Part shown: in pieces, positions 19,340 to 27,535 of the stretch
How positions within the stretch are numbered: the first letter of the stretch is position 1
Layout of the letters: every line of letters begins with the position of its first letter
Source of the DNA: Ignatzschineria indica
GTDB lineage: Bacteria; Pseudomonadota; Gammaproteobacteria; Cardiobacteriales; Wohlfahrtiimonadaceae
Direction of reading: 5' to 3'
Assembly: GCF_003121925.1 (NCBI RefSeq)
Contig: NZ_QEWR01000002.1
Span: 1,116,001 to 1,180,000, forward strand
Length of the DNA: 64,000 nt
Made by a program: the position numbers and the translations under genes
Notes under the pieces: model-generated
Seen by the model: the letters and a program-made list of their open reading frames with translations, nothing else
The model's database searches: none
Told to the model about the DNA's origin: nothing

Positions 19340-19825
19340 ATGAATCCCAAAATCACTATCAAAACTCCCTGGCAATTTTTAGCTTCTGGGTTTGGTGCCG
19401 GCCTCTCCCCAATAGCCCCTGGGACAATGGGAACTTTAATGGCTATCCCCTTCTGGATTATCTTCTCATTAACCCTCTCACTACCGTTTTATCTTCTGAT
19501 GCTTCTTTTGACTAGTATTGCCGGTATCATTATCTGCCAAAAAGCAAGTGATGAATTAGGCGTCCACGATCATGGTGGCATTGTCTGGGACGAGTTTGTG
19601 GGTTTTTGGATCACCATGATTGCTGCACCACTCTCATGGAGTACCATTATCTTGGGATTCCTCCTCTTCCGTTTCTTTGATATCTTAAAACCTTGGCCCA
19701 TCAAGATTGCAGATCAGCGCGTATCTGGAGGACTTGGCATTATGCTCGATGATATGATTGCCGGCCTCTTTGCCTTTATCTCTCTCCAGCTGATTTTGCA
19801 CTGGATCTTCCCCCTTCTACTATAG
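19340..19825 (+). CDS. pgpA: phosphatidylglycerophosphatase A
   Basis: Inner-membrane enzyme that removes phosphate from phosphatidylglycerophosphate to give phosphatidylglycerol. The 161 residues hold the family motifs FGAGLSPIAPGTMGTL, HDHGGIVWDEFVGFWITM, FRFFDILKPWPIK and GGLGIMLDDMIAGL with their acidic metal ligands, and about four hydrophobic segments. A very strong ribosome site (AGAAGGAGGTTTCAA) precedes the ATG. thiL, a common neighbour in other gammaproteobacteria, is absent. Confidence 0.95.
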   Translation: MNPKITIKTPWQFLASGFGAGLSPIAPGTMGTLMAIPFWIIFSLTLSLPFYLLMLLLTSIAGIIICQKASDELGVHDHGGIVWDEFVGFWITMIAAPLSWSTIILGFLLFRFFDILKPWPIKIADQRVSGGLGIMLDDMIAGLFAFISLQLILHWIFPLLL

Positions 19826-20007
19826 AGTCATATAAAATCGATAAAGCTAGCTAAATTTTAGCCTAATGATTTAAAATGACTTCATAAAACAGCTTCCTAA
19901 AATAGCTTCATTTGGAAGAATGCTTTCCTAAACACCTCATCAACATTTAATAAGAGAGCATCACTCGAAACTAAACGATCAAACAATCAAACTATTAATC
20001 TATTAAT

Positions 20008-20667
20008 ATGGAATACCGATACTCAAAAGCCATTAAATATTATTTAAAAAACTTATTGAGTAAGATAAAGCGAGAACAGAAAGGGAAAATAATTGTCGCG
20101 TTTCTCTTTATGGCGATCTTTGCTAGCTCTTTTTTTCTCGAAAGGCCACACCCACTAAAAAGTAGCCAAGGGGATACTCAAGAGCAGACTCAGCTCGAAA
20201 AGGGCTATCAATGCCCCTGTAAAATTAATCACATTAGTGATGGTGATTCAATCACCGCGATCTGCCCTACAAGTTGCTCTCCTACAGGAAAAGCGAGCGG
20301 AAAATGGCATAAGTTAAGGGTGAGAATCTGGGGTATGGATGCACCAGAAATGGGACAAAAACCTTGGGGAGATCGCGCTAAAAAGGCATTGATAAATCTT
20401 CTTCCTAAAGAGAAAAATGATATCATTACTCTGAAAATTAGAGATCGAGATCACTACCAACGTTATGTCGCACAGCTCTTTTACAACCAAAAAGATATCG
20501 GACTTGAGATGGTCCGATTAGGGGAAGCGGTTGTTTATCGGCAATATAATAATGACCCTCAATATTATAGAGCAGAAGAGGAGGCGAAAGCAGCAAAACG
20601 AGGGATCTGGTCACAAGCAGGACATCAGCAAAATCCTGCCGCATGGCGAAAAGTTAATCCTCGCTAA
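20008..20667 (+). CDS. membrane-anchored thermonuclease (SNase-like) protein
   Basis: A 219-residue protein with an N-terminal basic segment and one hydrophobic helix (about 29-47, IVAFLFMAIFASSFF), so the nuclease domain is probably periplasmic. The SNase domain (about 70-210) carries the catalytic set seen in staphylococcal nuclease: SDGDS, the Arg and Glu of RVRIWGMDAPE, and the Arg of DRDHYQRYVAQLF. The C-terminal YRAEEEAKAAKRGIW is typical of bacterial homologues. A CPC and a CPTSC segment between them could form a disulfide. The target nucleic acid and the biological role are unknown. The next gene is 373 bp away. Confidence 0.87.
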   Translation: MEYRYSKAIKYYLKNLLSKIKREQKGKIIVAFLFMAIFASSFFLERPHPLKSSQGDTQEQTQLEKGYQCPCKINHISDGDSITAICPTSCSPTGKASGKWHKLRVRIWGMDAPEMGQKPWGDRAKKALINLLPKEKNDIITLKIRDRDHYQRYVAQLFYNQKDIGLEMVRLGEAVVYRQYNNDPQYYRAEEEAKAAKRGIWSQAGHQQNPAAWRKVNPR

Positions 20668-21040
20668 TCACTGTTATTCCACGTACAATATTGAACCGCC
20701 ATCAAGATTTAAGTATAAATTTTGATAAGAATCATGATCAAGAACTGCAATAAGCACTTTTCATAGTTATATTTTTCATAGTTATTCTTCATACTATTTT
20801 CTATAATGTTTTAAATGATAAAATTTTCAATAGAGATATTTAAATAGAAATCTTGATGAATAAAGTTTTGATAATTTGAATAGTTTGAATAATTTGAATA
20901 GCTGACTAATTGAGCAACTGAATAATTGATCAATCAAATAGTTGAATAATCGAATAATCAAATTGATAACGAATCAATATGCATCGATAGTGATCAATAT
21001 TTACCGATACTTTTATATCCGTTACTAATGAGCAAACAGA
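20668..21040. other. 373-bp AT-rich gap before the Mce-type transporter genes
   Basis: No gene seen. It contains a 9-bp tandem array (20872-20898) that decays into TTGAATAAT-like words as far as about 20965. The transporter promoter should lie in this gap but was not identified with confidence. Confidence 0.55.
20872..20898. repeat. 9-bp tandem triplication
   Basis: TAATTTGAA, TAGTTTGAA and TAATTTGAA lie head to tail. Degenerate copies continue to about 20965. Confidence 0.75.
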
Positions 21041-22147
21041 ATGATAACGATTGATAACAATACAATCATAATTGATGGGCAGTGGACGCTATCTAATCTG
21101 CGAGAGATACAGCTCGCATCAGATAAGATTCAACCACAAATTGCTGCCCTGAAAGATGTAACGATCGATGGATCAAAATTGAGCCAAATCGATACCACCG
21201 GATGCCAAGAGCTCTATATTGCTCTTAAGAGCCTCCCCAAAGAGAGTAAGATCGATTATCAAGGATTTGAAAAGAAACAGCTCGATCTCTACCTCTACAT
21301 TAAATCTCGTATTGAAGATGCCGGCATTCAACTGGCTGCTCCCGATAATCGTAATAGTTTCACCAAACGAGTCGGAATGTTTACCATCTATCTTCTCGAT
21401 GAGATCCAGAAATTTATCGAATTTATTGGGGAAATTTCTGTCATTGCGACACAACGCGCTTTTACGCCTTGGAAAATTAGATGGAGTGCTTTCTGGGCGA
21501 ATATCCAGAGTGCAGGAGTTATGGCGCTTCCGATTATTGGTCTACTTAACTTCTTAATCGGTGCTGTTATCTCCTATCAAGCGGGGAGTCTTCTGCAGAT
21601 GTTTGGCGCTAGTATCTACATTGTCGATTTCTCTACTGTTGCAATTTTACGTGTTTTAGGCCCTCTCTTAACGGCGATTATTATTGCCGGACGAACGGGG
21701 GCGGCCTATGCCGCACAGATCGGGACCATGGTGGTCAATGAAGAGGTGGATGCGCTAGAAACAATCGGTATCAATCGCTATGACCAACTCGTTCTACCCA
21801 AAATGTATGCGCTTGCTGTTTCACTTCCCCTATTAACACTCTTTGCCGATATGATGGCAATCTTCGGTAGTATGTGTTTAGCGGCAATCTATCTCGATAT
21901 CTCTTTTGGTGAGTTTATCACAACGATCCCCAATGCCGTTACTTGGCGCTCGCTCTTAGTAGGCATTATCCAAGCTCCCGTCTTTGCAATAGTGATTACA
22001 CTTGTAGGATGTTATCAAGGATTCCAAGTACAAGGAGGCGCTGATAGTGTTGGACAACAGACAACGAAGGCGGTTGTACAATCTATCTTCTACGTCATTG
22101 TCATCGTTGCGCTCTTCTCAATCTTAATGCGCAATGTCGGCTTATAG
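21041..22147 (+). CDS. MlaE-type lipid ABC permease with N-terminal STAS domain
   Basis: Permease of an Mce-type phospholipid transporter. The 368 residues comprise an N-terminal STAS domain (about 1-95: IDNNTIIIDGQWTL..., VTIDGSKLSQIDTTGCQEL) fused to a MlaE-type permease (about 110-368) with about five membrane helices and the signatures GRTGAAYAAQIGTMVVNEEVDALETIGI. In E. coli the STAS part is the separate protein MlaB; the fused form is known from other Proteobacteria. It is 12 bp upstream of the ATPase gene. Direction of lipid movement cannot be inferred from the sequence. Confidence 0.9.
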   Translation: MITIDNNTIIIDGQWTLSNLREIQLASDKIQPQIAALKDVTIDGSKLSQIDTTGCQELYIALKSLPKESKIDYQGFEKKQLDLYLYIKSRIEDAGIQLAAPDNRNSFTKRVGMFTIYLLDEIQKFIEFIGEISVIATQRAFTPWKIRWSAFWANIQSAGVMALPIIGLLNFLIGAVISYQAGSLLQMFGASIYIVDFSTVAILRVLGPLLTAIIIAGRTGAAYAAQIGTMVVNEEVDALETIGINRYDQLVLPKMYALAVSLPLLTLFADMMAIFGSMCLAAIYLDISFGEFITTIPNAVTWRSLLVGIIQAPVFAIVITLVGCYQGFQVQGGADSVGQQTTKAVVQSIFYVIVIVALFSILMRNVGL

Positions 22148-22159
22148 GGAGATCGATCG

Positions 22160-22978
22160 ATGAGTGAAGTTAAAATTGCTATGCCGCAATCTCAAGCGGT
22201 GAATAATGATGATGTGATTCGTGTAGAACATATCTATAACAGCTTTGGAACCCATTCTGTTCATGAAGATCTCAATATGACGGTAAAAAGAGGAGAACTT
22301 GTTGCACTTGTAGGCGGATCGGGCTCTGGAAAAACAACCCTACTCCGCTGCATCATCATGCTGCAAAAACCCACAAAGGGCCAAGTTTATCTCTTTAATC
22401 AACCCGTTTGGGGATCAACCCATAAAGAGGCTCAAAAATTACGTCAAACCTTTGGTATGCTCTTTCAGGGTGGGGCTCTTTTTAGCTCGCTAACCGTGCT
22501 AGAAAATATTATGGTGCCACTACAAGAACATACAAAGCTAAGTCGTAAAGAGATGGAAGAAGTGGCGATGCTGAAGCTCACCTTATCAGGTTTAAAACCT
22601 CAAGCAGCCAATCTGCTCCCCAAAGATCTCTCAGGCGGTATGATCAAACGCGCAAGTTTGGCAAGAGCATTGGCACTTGACCCCGAGCTGCTCTTCTTAG
22701 ATGAGCCAACAGCTGGGCTCGATCCTGTCTCTGCAGCAGAGTTTGATGATCTTATGCGTCAGCTCAAAGAATCGCTCAATCTAACCGTTGTTATGGTCAC
22801 CCATGACTTAGATTCTATCTGGGCAATCTCAGATCAGGTCGCATTTTTAGGTGATAAAAAACTGATCGCTTATCAGCCCATTGCTGAACTGGTTAAAAAT
22901 GATAATCCTTTAATTCAACACTATTTCCAAGGTCCACGTGGACGCACAGTGGGAGAGGCACATGGAACACAAATTTAA
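22160..22978 (+). CDS. MlaF-type ABC transporter ATPase
   Basis: Energises the neighbouring MlaE-type permease. The 272 residues have a Walker A GGSGSGKTT (about residue 51), Q-loop LFQGGALFSSLTV, the signature LSGGMIKRASLARAL, Walker B ELLFLDEPTAGLDP, and the H-loop MVTHDL. The MlaF-typical LSGGM signature differs from the common LSGGQ. The C-terminal tail (YFQGPRGRTVGEAHG) resembles the MlaF extension that contacts the STAS protein. Its last 17 bases overlap the start of the MlaD-type gene. Confidence 0.93.
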   Translation: MSEVKIAMPQSQAVNNDDVIRVEHIYNSFGTHSVHEDLNMTVKRGELVALVGGSGSGKTTLLRCIIMLQKPTKGQVYLFNQPVWGSTHKEAQKLRQTFGMLFQGGALFSSLTVLENIMVPLQEHTKLSRKEMEEVAMLKLTLSGLKPQAANLLPKDLSGGMIKRASLARALALDPELLFLDEPTAGLDPVSAAEFDDLMRQLKESLNLTVVMVTHDLDSIWAISDQVAFLGDKKLIAYQPIAELVKNDNPLIQHYFQGPRGRTVGEAHGTQI

Positions 22979-23885
22979 TTACACTATTGTCGGCGCATTT
23001 GTTCTCGGTTTTATCGCATGTCTTATTGCACTTATAATTTGGCTGACAAATGGCTTTGAAAAGGTCAACACCATTGAGTATAAAGTTGTTACGAATGAAT
23101 CGGTTGCCGGTCTTTCTGTCAACTCTCCTATCGATTATCGCGGCGTCAATGTTGGTAAAGTGAGTAAAATTGAACTTAATCATGAAGATCCTCGCTATGT
23201 GACGATATTCCTCAATATTGATGTGGGAACTCCTATCAAAAAAGATACCAAAGCAGAATTGATCAATCGTGGAATTACCGGCATCGTTAATGTTAGTTTA
23301 AGCGGAGGAACGCCTCAAGCAGGCGCTCTTCTCCCTACAAAAGCGGATCCTATTCCCACAATTCAAAATGGTCCTTCCCTTGCGCGCCGTCTAGATGAAG
23401 CGCTCGATAATATTACCAAGTCGCTCACTGAGCTCTCTAAAAAGATGGGATCTATTTTAACAACACAAAATATCGATAACTTCTCCAATATCTTAAGCAA
23501 CACCAATGCCTTTACCGCAGATCTTGCCGGCATTGGTGGTAAAGTCAATACATTAACAGAGAAAGCGACAGATACAATCGATACAATTCAACCGAAAGTG
23601 AAAGAGGCAGCGGCGGCTTTAGGTGAGTTTGCTAAACAGATCCAAGGCGCATCAAAACAACTTGAACAGACAACTGTTAATGTCAACAAGACTCTAGATA
23701 GTGCTCAATTGACTTTAGGAACCTGGAATAACTTAGGAGAAGAGACTAATAGTAATCTCCAATCCATTTTACCAACATTGGAGAACGCTCTTTACAACTT
23801 CTCTCTCTTTATGCAAGAACTAGAAGCATCACCTAACTCCTTAATCTTAGGAAAACCCAAACAGCAACCGGGGCCTGGTGAGTAA
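22962..23885 (+). CDS. MlaD/MCE-domain protein
   Basis: Periplasmic MCE-domain substrate-binding subunit, anchored by one N-terminal helix (about 7-29, YTIVGAFVLGFIACLIALIIWL). The MCE domain (about 38-120) shows SVAGLSVNSPIDYRGVNVGKVSKIEL and the loop TKAELINRGITGIVNVSLSGG. A long helical C-terminus (about 150-285) follows, rich in Thr, Asn and Gln, as in PqiB- and YebT-like tunnels and many single-MCE proteins. An upstream GTG at 22938 is possible, but the ATG at 22962 has GGGAGAGG before it and fits the membrane anchor. Length is 307 residues, longer than E. coli MlaD (183). Confidence 0.92.
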   Translation: MEHKFNYTIVGAFVLGFIACLIALIIWLTNGFEKVNTIEYKVVTNESVAGLSVNSPIDYRGVNVGKVSKIELNHEDPRYVTIFLNIDVGTPIKKDTKAELINRGITGIVNVSLSGGTPQAGALLPTKADPIPTIQNGPSLARRLDEALDNITKSLTELSKKMGSILTTQNIDNFSNILSNTNAFTADLAGIGGKVNTLTEKATDTIDTIQPKVKEAAAALGEFAKQIQGASKQLEQTTVNVNKTLDSAQLTLGTWNNLGEETNSNLQSILPTLENALYNFSLFMQELEASPNSLILGKPKQQPGPGE

Positions 23886-24006
23886 AATCATAGGATCGGT
23901 AGAAACACTTTCTACCGATCTACACCCTATCTAAATACTCTATCTAAATTTAACTTTAATTTTCGATCCGTTCCAAGGGCTTAAAGCCTCTATCAGGAGA
24001 ATATTT

Positions 24007-24606
24007 ATGAAGCGTTTGCAAAAACTTATCCTCTTTTTTGCTCTTCCCCTTATCATTGTAGGATGTGCATCTGCTCCCCCCAAGAAGAGCTTTACCTTAA
24101 CTCCGGCAGAAGATAGTGTTAACACCGGCAATCGATCGCTCCCTTCACTTATGATCTCGCAAGTAAAATCTTTAGGTCGTCTCTCAACCGATATGACCTA
24201 CAGCCGTTCACCTAATGAAATTGAGAGCTACACAAAAAGTGATTGGATTGCACCGCCAGCACAATTGATTCAATCGCTGATTACTCAAGATTTAGAGAAT
24301 CGTGCCCTCTTCCAATATGTTGTTACGGCACCCAATAGCGTTAATGCTCAAAATCGTCTCGACATCACATTATTGGAGATGAATCAGATCTTTCCTAATG
24401 CCACTGAAAATCATGTTGTCTTAAAGCTTCAAGCACGCCTCATTGATAATCGTAATAACAAGATTATTAAGACCTTCACCTACAATATTACAGAACCGAG
24501 CAGAAGTTATGATGCAGAAGGGGGTGTTGCTGCATACAACAGCGCATTACAGAAGATTGCCAACTCTCTTGCAGCAGATATCACACAAACATTGCGTCGT
24601 TATTAA
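24007..24606 (+). CDS. ABC-type transport auxiliary lipoprotein (PqiC-like)
   Basis: A 199-residue predicted lipoprotein. A signal peptide is followed by the lipobox IIVGC with Cys20; the next residue is Ala, which favours outer-membrane sorting. The segment KSFTLTPAEDS and the conserved WIAPPAQLIQSLITQDLENRALFQYVV resemble the PqiC/DUF330 family, which pairs with MCE proteins. It closes the four-gene set 121 bp after the MCE gene. Its presence, and the absence of mlaC, make this set closer to a Pqi-like or alternative MCE system than to the canonical Mla pathway. Confidence 0.85.
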   Translation: MKRLQKLILFFALPLIIVGCASAPPKKSFTLTPAEDSVNTGNRSLPSLMISQVKSLGRLSTDMTYSRSPNEIESYTKSDWIAPPAQLIQSLITQDLENRALFQYVVTAPNSVNAQNRLDITLLEMNQIFPNATENHVVLKLQARLIDNRNNKIIKTFTYNITEPSRSYDAEGGVAAYNSALQKIANSLAADITQTLRRY

Positions 24607-24697
24607 CTGCGATCGATCAAAAAATTTAATCTGCTCCTAAGAATTCGATCTAACAATTCAATCCAACAACAAAAAGAAAATAATAGTGAGAGGGCTT

Positions 24698-24755
24698 GGG
24701 CATTATTCAAGAAGTATTCTAGGGAATCTTCTTGAGATTTCTCTCCTTAATGCCC
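24698..24755 (+). other. nested hairpin overlapping the start of the Nudix gene
   Basis: The outer stem GGGCATTA/TAATGCCC is perfect (24698-24705 with 24748-24755). The inner stem CAAGAAG-ATTC with GAAT-CTTCTTG has one bulged T. The right outer arm contains an in-frame ATG of the next gene. A leader structure that hides the start codon is possible, as is a terminator for the transporter operon, though there is no T-tract. Confidence 0.55.
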
Positions 24756-25673
24756 ATTAGCTCTTCTCTTACCTCATCATTTAATATGCTCTCAAATCTC
24801 TTTAAATATCTCCCAAAACCCAATTTTTCTCTCTACTGGCCCCTCTATTTTCAAGAAGAGATTATCGGTTGGATACATCAAGATAATATCGACATTATTG
24901 CGAACTATCCGGAGCTCTTTCAGCTGAATCAAGCAACATCAACAGTCACCTTTACCTCCCAATTTATTTGCGCTACATTTGATGAGCGTAATGCGTTTCT
25001 TGCCAGCTTTTCAGAAGATTTGCGCCTTGCCGGCATTATTACTAATTGGAGAGATGAGGCCTATGGAGTCTATCGCCGTAAAGAACGATTGCAAAATGCC
25101 CTCTTTACGATAGAACGTGGTGTTGCCCCTTTCTTAGGCTTTAGAGTATTTGGAGTTCATATCAATGGCTATGTTGAGACTGAAAAGAGCGATCAAATCT
25201 CCCATATCTGGGTTGCTCAGCGTTCTAAACTCAAGCGGATTGAACCCCATAAGCTCGATAATATTGCAGCAGGTGGTTTAAGTTATGGTGAAATTCCACT
25301 TGTAACTGCAAAGCGTGAAGCGATGGAGGAAGCTAATATTCCAGAAGCGGCAACAGAAGCGCTCTCCTTTGTTACCCCTTTTAACTATCTCACTGAGCAT
25401 AACAAGAGCATTCGAGATGAGTCGATCTTTATCTTTGATCTCCCCATTCCTCCCTCTTTTGAGCCCCAAATTAATGATGGTGAAGTGGAAGCATTTCATG
25501 CACTCACCTCAGAAGAGGTGATGGCAGCACTTCTCGATGGCGAAAAATTTAAACCCAATAGTGGGTTAGTAACACTCCACTTTCTCCTTAGACATCAATT
25601 AACACAGCTCTCCTCGACAGAACAGCAATATCTATCAAAACGATTAAATCTTTCGCCTTCCTCTTTGCTATAA
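24750..25673 (+). CDS. DUF4743-type Nudix hydrolase
   Basis: A Nudix-fold hydrolase of about 307 residues. The N-terminal DUF4743 part carries IGWIHQDNI, TFDERNAFLASFSEDLRLAGIITNWRDEAYGVY and IERGVAPFLGFRVFGVHINGY. The Nudix box is GGLSYGE-x7-REAMEEANI, with Asn in place of the last conserved Gly. The family includes plant and fungal thiamine-diphosphate-related Nudix proteins, so a role in repairing damaged thiamine cofactors is possible but not shown. The start is ambiguous: TTG 24732 (behind AGGGA), ATG 24750 or ATG 24786; none of the ATGs has a good Shine-Dalgarno site, and the first two lie inside a hairpin. Confidence 0.82.
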   Translation: MPISSSLTSSFNMLSNLFKYLPKPNFSLYWPLYFQEEIIGWIHQDNIDIIANYPELFQLNQATSTVTFTSQFICATFDERNAFLASFSEDLRLAGIITNWRDEAYGVYRRKERLQNALFTIERGVAPFLGFRVFGVHINGYVETEKSDQISHIWVAQRSKLKRIEPHKLDNIAAGGLSYGEIPLVTAKREAMEEANIPEAATEALSFVTPFNYLTEHNKSIRDESIFIFDLPIPPSFEPQINDGEVEAFHALTSEEVMAALLDGEKFKPNSGLVTLHFLLRHQLTQLSSTEQQYLSKRLNLSPSSLL

Positions 25674-25698
25674 CAAGATCTGTTATAGCGGAATCTAG

Positions 25699-25752
25699 TT
25701 ATTCTACTTATTCTACTTATTCGAATTAGGCTAATTAGCCTAATTAGCCTAA
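25699..25752. repeat. six consecutive 9-mers (54 bp)
   Basis: TTATTCTAC twice, TTATTCGAA, TTAGGCTAA, then TTAGCCTAA twice, all in phase and head to tail in the convergent gap after the Nudix gene. The array shifts from one 9-mer family to another, with copies doubled locally. Confidence 0.85.
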
Positions 25753-25833
25753 TTTAGAGTAACTGTAACTGTTGCCTTTATAGCTCATAGCCCTTCAGAT
25801 AGGCTAAATAGTAACTACTTAAAATCAGCAGAA

Positions 25834-27318
25834 TTAGAGTAGAGATGACGCTAAATAGACCACTTTATCAGCAAAAACCTTATATTTAGGGCGCTTCTCC
25901 CACTCTTCGAGAGTCACCTGAACAGAACTTTCAAGATCCTCATAATATTGTGCTGTCATCTTCTCGGCAAATTCTCGATCATACATTATGGCATTCACTT
26001 CAAAGTTGAGATCAAAGCTTCTAATATCCATATTTGCTGTTCCGATCATCGCTAAACTCCGATCATAAACACTCGTCTTCGCATGGATCAAGCCCTTTTG
26101 ATAATGATAGATCTCAACGCCGGCACGTAATAGATCAAGATAGAGCGCTCGACTCGCCATTCGAACTAAGAGTGAATTGGTTCGTTCCGGCACTAAGAGT
26201 TTTACTTTTACCTGGCTTCTTGCCGCAATCTTTAGCATCGTTAAGATCTGCTCTGTTGGAATAAAGTAGGGAGTCGTAATAAGTACCTCTTTCTTCGCTA
26301 ATGCAATTGCCTGAATGATCGAATTCATAATATAAGGCTCAGGGGAATCGGGCCCACTTGCCACAATTTGCACCGCTGTTTTACCCTGCTCTTCCCGTAA
26401 ATCCACTGGGAAAAGTTGCGCATTAGGTTCAATCTTCTGCTTTGCACAGAAATTCCAATCTGATAAAAAAATATGTTGCAATGCATAGCAACTATAACCT
26501 TCAAGGCGTACATGCATATCTCGCAATATCGGCTTACCGCTTCCCGGCACATTAATATAATCATCTCCGATATTGATTCCACCGACAAACCCTACGCGTC
26601 CATCAATCACAATAATTTTACGGTGATTACGATAATTGACCCGATTAGCCCAGAAGATAAAGAGCAGTTTTCTAAAAGCATAAACTTCGATACCTGCATC
26701 TCGCATCTCTTGTGCAAATTGCCCTCGAATCTTTTTACTGCCAAAATCATCGTAGATAAAGCGAACCTTAACACCCTCTCTCGCTTTTTTAATCAAGAGA
26801 TCTTTGATCTGATTACCAATCCCATCATTTCGAACAATATAATACTCAATATGAATGGTCTCTTTTGCCGCAGCGATCTCCTTTAAAACTTCCGGATACT
26901 TATTTTCCCCATTTTTTAAGAGCTTCACATCATTATTGAGGCTCATCCAATGGATATCTTCCGTTGAAACTGAGTGAGCTAATCGCTTAAATTGCTCAAT
27001 AACAGGGTTATCGATTGCTTGAGGGTTATTCTCAATATGTTTGGTATATTCATAAATCTTATCTTTTAGATCATCATTATATTCAAGCTTTTTATCGTAC
27101 ATCGCCTTATTACGATAATTGACCCCTAATGAGAGATAGAGAATCACCCCAAAAAGCGGTAAAAATACGATCAAAACAAGATAGCCCAATGTTTTACTGG
27201 CACTAGTATTGTCCATAATAATTTTGACACATACCGCTAAAATAAAGACGATATAGAGTAACAGAGTAATAAGACTCCCTGCCCATAAAAAACTACCTGT
27301 TAAAATCGATGTTATCAT
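25834..27318 (-). CDS. cls: cardiolipin synthase
   Basis: Makes cardiolipin from phosphatidylglycerol at the inner membrane. The 494 residues start with two membrane helices (about 13-35 and 44-64). Two phospholipase D motifs follow: NHRKIIVIDGRVGFVGG (about residue 220) and HAKTSVYDRSLAMIGTANMD (about 416). The wording around the first motif (FWANRVNYRNHRKIIVIDG, INIGDDYIN) reads more like Firmicutes and Bacteroidetes Cls than E. coli ClsA, so old horizontal transfer is possible. It is transcribed alone, diverging from the NadR-like gene. Confidence 0.93.
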   Translation of the reverse strand: MITSILTGSFLWAGSLITLLLYIVFILAVCVKIIMDNTSASKTLGYLVLIVFLPLFGVILYLSLGVNYRNKAMYDKKLEYNDDLKDKIYEYTKHIENNPQAIDNPVIEQFKRLAHSVSTEDIHWMSLNNDVKLLKNGENKYPEVLKEIAAAKETIHIEYYIVRNDGIGNQIKDLLIKKAREGVKVRFIYDDFGSKKIRGQFAQEMRDAGIEVYAFRKLLFIFWANRVNYRNHRKIIVIDGRVGFVGGINIGDDYINVPGSGKPILRDMHVRLEGYSCYALQHIFLSDWNFCAKQKIEPNAQLFPVDLREEQGKTAVQIVASGPDSPEPYIMNSIIQAIALAKKEVLITTPYFIPTEQILTMLKIAARSQVKVKLLVPERTNSLLVRMASRALYLDLLRAGVEIYHYQKGLIHAKTSVYDRSLAMIGTANMDIRSFDLNFEVNAIMYDREFAEKMTAQYYEDLESSVQVTLEEWEKRPKYKVFADKVVYLASSLL

Positions 27319-27535
27319 GCAAATATTCTCTAAAAGAAAGCGGGAAATAGATCAATTCTCAACCCTATTAGGGAGAGTTATGATAGAGAATTATTTCTCT
27401 ACCATCGTCACGTCTAAAGGCATGATATTATAACATGTTCAACTTGTTATAAAATTACTATAATTTTTGATAATCCTTCCACTCACATAATCCTTCCATC
27501 ATTATTAGATAATCCCTCTATCCCCTATAAAAAAT

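Noticed and set aside
24607-24750. TPP riboswitch ahead of the Nudix gene
   Set aside because: The conserved CTGAGA and the ACCTGATCTGG-type core are not present; only a hairpin is seen.
25699-25752. Possible CRISPR-like array
   Set aside because: The repeat unit is only 9 bp and contiguous, with no spacers, and no cas genes are nearby.
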